Source of the DNA: Cryptomeria japonica
Lineage: Eukaryota > Streptophyta > Pinopsida > Cupressales > Cupressaceae
Reading direction: 5' to 3'
DNA: 64,000 bases
Assembly: GCF_030272615.1 (NCBI RefSeq)
Contig: NC_081412.1
Coordinates: 667,993,852-668,057,851, forward strand
The position numbers were made by a program, and so were the translations under genes. Of the stretch, positions 58,505 to 64,000 are shown one piece after another. Every line of letters starts with the position of its first letter. Within the stretch, counting starts at the first letter, position 1. Below the pieces are notes generated by a model that was not told the DNA's origin, made no database searches, and saw nothing but the letters and a program-made list of their open reading frames with translations.

Positions 58505-60157
58505 TGTGTAGGGGAAAAAGAGAGACTAAGGATGGAAACTCTAATCCCACTCTCATACACACTCATGGAATATGAAAGAGCCTAGAGAGGTAATGCACAT
58601 TAGCTATTTCTTATGAGAAAGAGAGAGTCATGGATTACCTCATAGGTTTTGTATTCCTTTGCTATAAATGAGAGAGAGGAATGATGCAAAATGCAATCTA
58701 ACCTAGAAAGCCAGTAAGAAAACAAATCCTAATATGAGAATGCAGATCAAAGAACAATTGATATACTGTTGTAAAGTACAAATAAAAAGTTAAATAAAAG
58801 GTACACCTATGTCTAAAATCTGAGCAAAAATGTTTGGGACCAGGATGCCACGCCATTGTCCTGATTCTGCAATTCTGGAGCTGCAACTGATAGGAGGGAT
58901 TATGAGATCTGTAAGTTGCTAATCTACCAAGTCCTATTGAAAAAGGGAAGGAACAAGGCACCACACCCCTATCTTGGGTAGGACTAGGGCACCACACCCC
59001 TGTCCTTGATAGGTTTTCTACACTTATGAGGTTTCTGGGTGGTGTAGATGCCTGTTCCAGACCCGTACTTGCTTCCAGATTCCTGTTTCAGCACCTGCAA
59101 CTGAAAAGAGAAGGTTTGGGGTGGTTGTATAGGGTTTTGCCTTAGTCAAACCCCCATGTTGGTGATTTCCACCTCAACAAATAGCCAATAATTTACTAAA
59201 AATGTGTGTGCAAGAACCTTGTGTATATGCAAGATCCTAAGAATGATAGTAAACAACCTAGAGCAACCCTAAAGAGTAAACCCTAATTTATTATAATTGA
59301 AAATGCCCTAAATCCATGATTCAAAGTGATCTAAAGCATGAATATGAATCAAAATGAGGCTTATGTAAAGACATGAAAACAACATGAAACCATACCCAAC
59401 CCAAGGGAGAGGTACAAGCCAATCATTAGTCGATGATCTCCTATTATTCTTCTACATCTTCAAAAGCCCCAATTGATAAAATGATCCTTTATGAATATTT
59501 GATGGATGAATGTTTAATTTTGTTGAATACTTCAAAGATCTATTCTTTTGCTACAAAGAAGACTCTAATACTCCATAAACCCACTCTTAGATTATTAGAA
59601 GAAGATCCCTTCAAATGAAGAAAGAGAGCTCTTAAATATGAAACCCTAGATCTTAATTTCATGTTTAGGCAAACCTAGGATTTAAATTTCCCACTAATAT
59701 TTTGGGGTTAAGAATTATAATATCATAGGATTGTGCTCCCCAAATTTAGGGAAAAAAGCCATGGACCATGTGCATTCCTGCCATAGTTCGACCAACTTTT
59801 CACCAATTTTTTAGGGCTGTTAGATATTATGATATTAGAGCGTGTCCCAAAGTTACAACTGATTTCAAGATGTTTTGATATGCAAAATCGGGCCTAAACG
59901 GTTGAAATAAGACATAACTAGGGTTTATGATTAAATGATTCATTGGAGGAATAAAATGAAAAGGGGCACGCTTAGGGTAAAAGGCCCAACTTTGTAATGT
60001 GTAAAGTGATGAGACATAAGATTAGATTTAGTTAAATTAATTAATTAAATGATTAAAGGGGAATGAGAAATGCAAGATGCAAAACACCCTCAGGGGGTGC
60101 TAACCTAAGTGTGAAATTGTACCACCCTAACAAGGGTGTACAATTTATGACACTACA
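58505..60157 (-). repeat. Element G 5' LTR (1,653 bp)
   Basis: Pairs with 30130-31783, same ends and nearly the same length. The sequence beyond 60157 is the continuation of the LTR of F. Confidence 0.92.
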
Positions 60158-61008
60158 CTTTCCTAGGTCATCTGTGTCAGTCTGGATAGGTTCACCAACC
60201 AACCTCACAACTGGGTTCATCTATCGATTCACAAACCCTACCAGTTATACGCTAACCGGTCTATCATCAACCTTTCTCTTGACATCTCTTTTGGTGGAGC
60301 ACCATTGCTGGTTGGCAATCATATCAATCCACCATATGCTCATCTTCATCAGGAAGGATCACTTCACTTATCCTTTTTTCTCTCTTACTAGTTCTCAAAC
60401 TTACCGGTAGGCACCCTTGATGATACCAAGACCATATCTCAACTGGTTTGTCAAAGTGACAAACCCATCACTTCTTTACTCTTCCTTCTCTGTCCAGGTA
60501 GCACATCATGTCATCACATGCTAATTTGGTGCACATCCCTAATCTCATGCATCTAAGGAAACTTAGTGTTTCACCAGTTCATCTGGTGTGAGCCTTCAAT
60601 CACTTGCCTTTAACTCTATTGTCTTATCTCCAAGAACTAAGATGCATTTCATGTATAATAGGAGATAAGCTCCTCTTACTGGTGGGAGTGGATCCTTGTC
60701 ATTTGCATCCTACAATACACTAATGTGGCTTCCCTATTTGAGAAACATATATTCAAATAGGAACATATGATGCATATCATACCAGTCTCTTGTCCATATC
60801 TTCCATACAAGTCAAACACTAACTTGTGTATCGGTGACTCCAATGATCATTGTACTGAATGGCATTCTCTCCCTTACCGGTGACCTGCAATACTAGGTGA
60901 CATCAAAGACATCACATCCAGTATGCATCAATGATAATGATGCACATACATCTCTTATACTGGTAGCCATCCTATACCGGTTGACATCAGTGACAACATA
61001 ATGCCAAC
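60158..61008 (-). repeat. Element F 3' LTR, right part
   Basis: Ends ATGCCAACA on the plus strand, the inverted TGTTGGCAT start of a copia LTR, next to a polypurine tract. With 28749-30129 the intact LTR would be about 2.2 kb, longer than those of A, C and E. Many CCGGT words. Confidence 0.8.
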
Positions 61009-62429
61009 AATCTCCCCCTTTGGATTTGATGTCAACACATGTAGTATCTAACATACTACATATTCTCTCTCCCCCTTTGTGTGATCTATGGATTCTCACA
61101 CATTTAGTATGCAGTATACTACAAAATCTCTCTCCCCCCTTGACAACAATGGGAAAGGGAACTGTCAAGGTTTCTCTCCTCCTTGTGTCTACCGGGCATT
61201 GAAAATTTTCTACTCTTTTGCTCTACCAAATGCTTCTCCTCCTTCAACCATCATTTGTTACATCTTCTCAAGTCACAACACTTGAGATGGAGGGCACAAA
61301 CACCATCTGACACCAATTTCATAGTAACCAAGTGTATATGCAAACCAGAACCTTAATGCATATGCAAGACTGAAACCAATTGACAACACATGTGTCAGTG
61401 AGTACATCATACCTACCGGTCAGACTGCATCATCACCTTTTTGATATGCAGAAGCCATTCTGACCCCAAAATGCTGATACCAAGTGTTGAAGCTAACATA
61501 GATACCAAATCCAGGTAACTCTCCTTCTCTCGGTGGTCCAGTTGTGACTTTTAAACACATAAACATGTTGGTATATCCATATACACTTGCACACCCTCTG
61601 TGTCTAGAAAGTCTGATACAAATCAGGAAAACATGGCTATCAACTCCCCCTAAGCCATAGATCTCAGGTCATCTTTGCATGTTAGGTTCCAAACCAGAGC
61701 TTTAACCTTCACCTTATACCGGTTGTGTTGTGCATATGTGATCAATCTAATGATCTATTAGCTCTATTATATCTACCACATCATATGACATGATCCTAGA
61801 TGTACACAATGCCATACAATATCATAATCTTGCAAATAATCAAATAGGTTAGCCCTCAAAGGATGCATGCATACATAATCAACAACTAAGCCATCATATG
61901 TCATTCAGGTCTTTTCCAATACCACCTGAGACATAACCTCCTCTTTCCATGCTACCGGGGCTAATGCAATGATCTTGAACCCCATTGTCTTACATAACCT
62001 GCAAGTACTTGTTTAGCATTCATACCGGTAACATCCTGCACATACCGGTTCCTTGTACCAATCCATCATCACTATCAGAGCACCTTCCTATAACTCCTAT
62101 CTTCTTGTGTCAATTTGCATCTGATCCTATTTACAAAATTTCCATCCATTGACACCTGCAGTAGTGATCCATCTTTCATCTGTAGGTGTGTAGCCAAGGC
62201 AACCATTACACATACTTGCCATCTCATTTTCTTCTTTCTTACCCACAACAACTTGTTCTTCCATGTGTCCTCTTCCACTGAGGGGATGAATGATAAGGTC
62301 AGTGTACTTCTCCCCCTAAGGTCTCGCATTTCCTTTATGCCTTAGGAGATATTACTAGTGCATTGAATGCACAGTGTTGGCCCAAGGTCCTACTTTCTTC
62401 TTTCTTCCTCCATACCTACTTGATCTTAT
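61009..62429 (-). other. Element F 3' non-coding region with repeated polypurine tracts
   Basis: ATCTCCCCCTTTGG (61009-61022) is the LTR-adjacent tract. Similar tracts recur at 61070 (CTCCCCCTTTG), 61132 (CTCCCCCCTTG), 61644 (CTCCCCCTAAG) and 62308 (CTCCCCCTAAG). No pol sequence or ORF2 is detectable in these 1.4 kb. Confidence 0.72.
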
Positions 62430-64000
62430 TCTACTTCCCATTTTCAGTCCTGGGAGTAGGTGTTACCTTCTTTTCCTGATTGGTCCTTTCTCTATCAAAA
62501 TCTTCCTTATGACTAGAAGAATTGCTATAGTAGCATACAACATCCATGCCAATCTCATGATTGGGGAACCTTCTAACATACCAGTTAGACCATCTTCTTC
62601 TAGTCATGTTCTTGTGACCGACAACCAAAATTGATGGACCTCTTGATCCTGCAGGGACATTTCTCCTTTGGTTCCATGCAGGTCTCTAACTTCCATATGC
62701 TCTATATTCATTTCTATATTAGGCATGGTTGCTATACCAGCTTCCATATGACTACAAGTTCTTCTTCTTACATTCCAACTCTCTATGGCCAAAACCATTG
62801 TAGTTATAACAAATATAGTTTACATTCCTTCTGGAAGCAAATGGACTCATATTATCATGCATAGGAGAAAATCTATGCATCTTTCTACTTATTGACATAT
62901 TATGGCCATATGTATTACTTTTTGGATAGATAACATTCTTATTTCTAAACTTTTTTATGCATTCATATGACTTACAAATTTGTTCTGCCATGCATGTGGA
63001 GATCTTATCGGTTTGGTAACTCCATGTCTACTTCTCTGGGGATGGACCCTAGGATGTTCACTTTTTGTAGTTCCTCCATCTTATTCCTTCCTTTCCCACA
63101 CTTACTTTGTCTTGTGGGCAGTAGCATTTCCTTGTCTTCTATCGGTAGGAGTTCTTCTCTACTGTCTTCTCATGTTATTGCTTCTAGTGAAACTATTTTC
63201 TCCCATCTTCCCTTTTCCATGGGGATCTGCATTATTCCTCCTTCTTGCAGCACTGGTCTTCATTCTTATCTGCATGTCTTCACCAGTTTTGTTTTGCTCA
63301 ATCTTCTTCTGGGGAGTATTTTAGATTGTGAAGGTCTGTACCTTGTTCTCTCCATTTGAGGAGACAAACAAAATGTCATTATGGGGGACATTCTTGCTGG
63401 TGGAGCATTTATCGACACCACTTCCTAATCCACTAGAATCCTTGGCATGCTTTTGCTTTTTCAACATTTTGTCCAAGGCATCACTGCTACCATCAAACCA
63501 AATTCTTACCTTGAGCTCATCCTGACATTTGTTAAGGTCATTTTAGAGAATCTCCATTTCTCCTACTAGCTACTGATATTCTTTATCCTTGACTTCTATC
63601 TATGATGCTAGATCATTACACCAACACACCTTGATGTCATCTTGTTGAGTGTCTAATTCTAAGATACATTTATCATATTCTTCAAGGAATCTGATCAATC
63701 AGTTTCCTCCATAATAGAAGCATTCTTGAATAGCTTGAATTCATTTCTCACTCTACTAAGCTCCTCAAGTGTAGTTACAAGTTCTCCTCCAAGATCGACT
63801 TCTGCTTCATCTTCTTCCCTTTCACTATCACTGCCAAACACATCTTGCTGGTAAGGGTGATCTGCATGATCATACTCAGATGTGTGCCTCTCATCTTATG
63901 ATTCTTGAGCCATGAAAATGTGAGTTCCATCTTCACCATTATTGTGGTTGCTAATAGATCTACCTTCATCATCTATAGATGCATGAGTTGTATTTCTCAT
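62430..64000 (-). pseudogene. Element F gag, decayed and cut by the window edge
   Basis: From the right edge leftwards: acidic and coiled-coil-like sequence (SDSEREEDEAEVDL near 63810), ALDKMLKKQKHAKDSSGLG near 63450, which is the LDK-Q-GLG block of Sirevirus-type gag, then two ruined knuckles: CYNYNGFGHRELEC near 62790 (one Cys is Tyr) and a remnant near 62540 (CYYSNSSSHKEDF). Many stops and frameshifts. The gene starts beyond the window. Confidence 0.72.

Larger units (their letters stand above)
30130..60157 (-). mobile_element. Element G: Tat-like gypsy retrotransposon, minus strand, carrying H
   Basis: LTRs TGTGTAGGGG...CACTACA at 30130-31783 and 58505-60157. Flanks are CTTTG (30125-30129) and CTTTC (60158-60162), a five-base duplication with one mismatch. 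Without H it is about 12.8 kb. Coding order on the minus strand: gag, protease, RT, RNase H, second RNase H (split by H), integrase, then a 3' region with an antisense plant-mobile-domain-like ORF. LTRs differ by roughly 9% over the first 180 bases. Confidence 0.9.
28749..64000 (-). mobile_element. Element F: copia-type element with gag, minus strand, 5' side off window
   Basis: Its 3' LTR is split by G into 28749-30129 and 60158-61008. Next to it are a polypurine tract, about 1.4 kb of non-coding sequence and a decayed gag running to the right edge. No pol or ORF2 lies between gag and the 3' LTR, so F is also pol-less or a deletion derivative. The left target copy would be AATGG (28744-28748); the other is outside the window. 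Confidence 0.75.

Noticed and set aside
28749-61008. A single giant 32-kb LTR or a host gene cluster
   Set aside because: Explained fully by G inserted in the F LTR and H inserted in G, with matching LTR pairs and split domains.
1-64000. tRNA, rRNA or host protein genes
   Set aside because: The only tRNA-like sequences are primer binding sites; every supported coding segment belongs to a retrotransposon or an ORF carried by one.

Overview
The window is plant nuclear DNA made entirely of LTR retrotransposons, AT-rich and with no host gene that I can support. Copia and Tat-type gypsy elements, long LTRs, deep nesting and heavy transition-type decay suggest a large-genome seed plant. A conifer or another gymnosperm is plausible, but the sequence alone does not prove it.

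Layout (letters are mine). Element B is the oldest layer, at about 5976-28748. It carries: A, a copia element with gag-pol (1-5975), inserted in its 5' LTR; C (7043-22720), inserted in its first ORF; D, a solo LTR (26649-28097), inserted in its second ORF; and F (from 28749 to beyond the right edge), inserted in its 3' LTR. E (11037-19029, minus strand) lies inside the second ORF of C. G, a Tat-like gypsy element on the minus strand (30130-60157), lies inside the LTR of F. H, another Tat-like gypsy element on the minus strand (37153-54419), lies inside the RNase H region of G. Target-site duplications support the order: TGATG for C, CAGGT for E, AAAAT for D, and degenerate ones for G and H. 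The reading frames of B and C resume exactly across the insertions.

Most notable content. (1) B, C and E share an unusual plan: LTR, initiator-Met PBS, a gag-like ORF1 (coiled coil plus several CCHC knuckles), a leader, a roughly 1,000-codon ORF2 of unknown function, a polypurine tract and an LTR, with no protease, integrase, reverse transcriptase or RNase H. ORF2 is recognisably homologous in all three, so it was a maintained gene of a non-autonomous family. F is also pol-less where visible. A, or a relative of it, is the kind of autonomous partner that could have mobilised them. (2) H has LTRs of 5.2-5.4 kb, each holding a sense-strand ORF of about 920-985 codons. Several stop codons are common to both LTR copies, so that ORF was already broken when H inserted. 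(3) G and H differ in domain order: H has an RNase H-like domain between protease and RT, while G has it after RT-RH. (4) G carries a decayed antisense ORF resembling the plant mobile domain.

Every pol gene seen carries stops or frameshifts, and two have altered catalytic residues. LTR pairs differ by hand count at about 4% (E), 5-6% (C), 8% (A) and 9% (G), mostly by transitions, as expected for methylated, silenced repeats.
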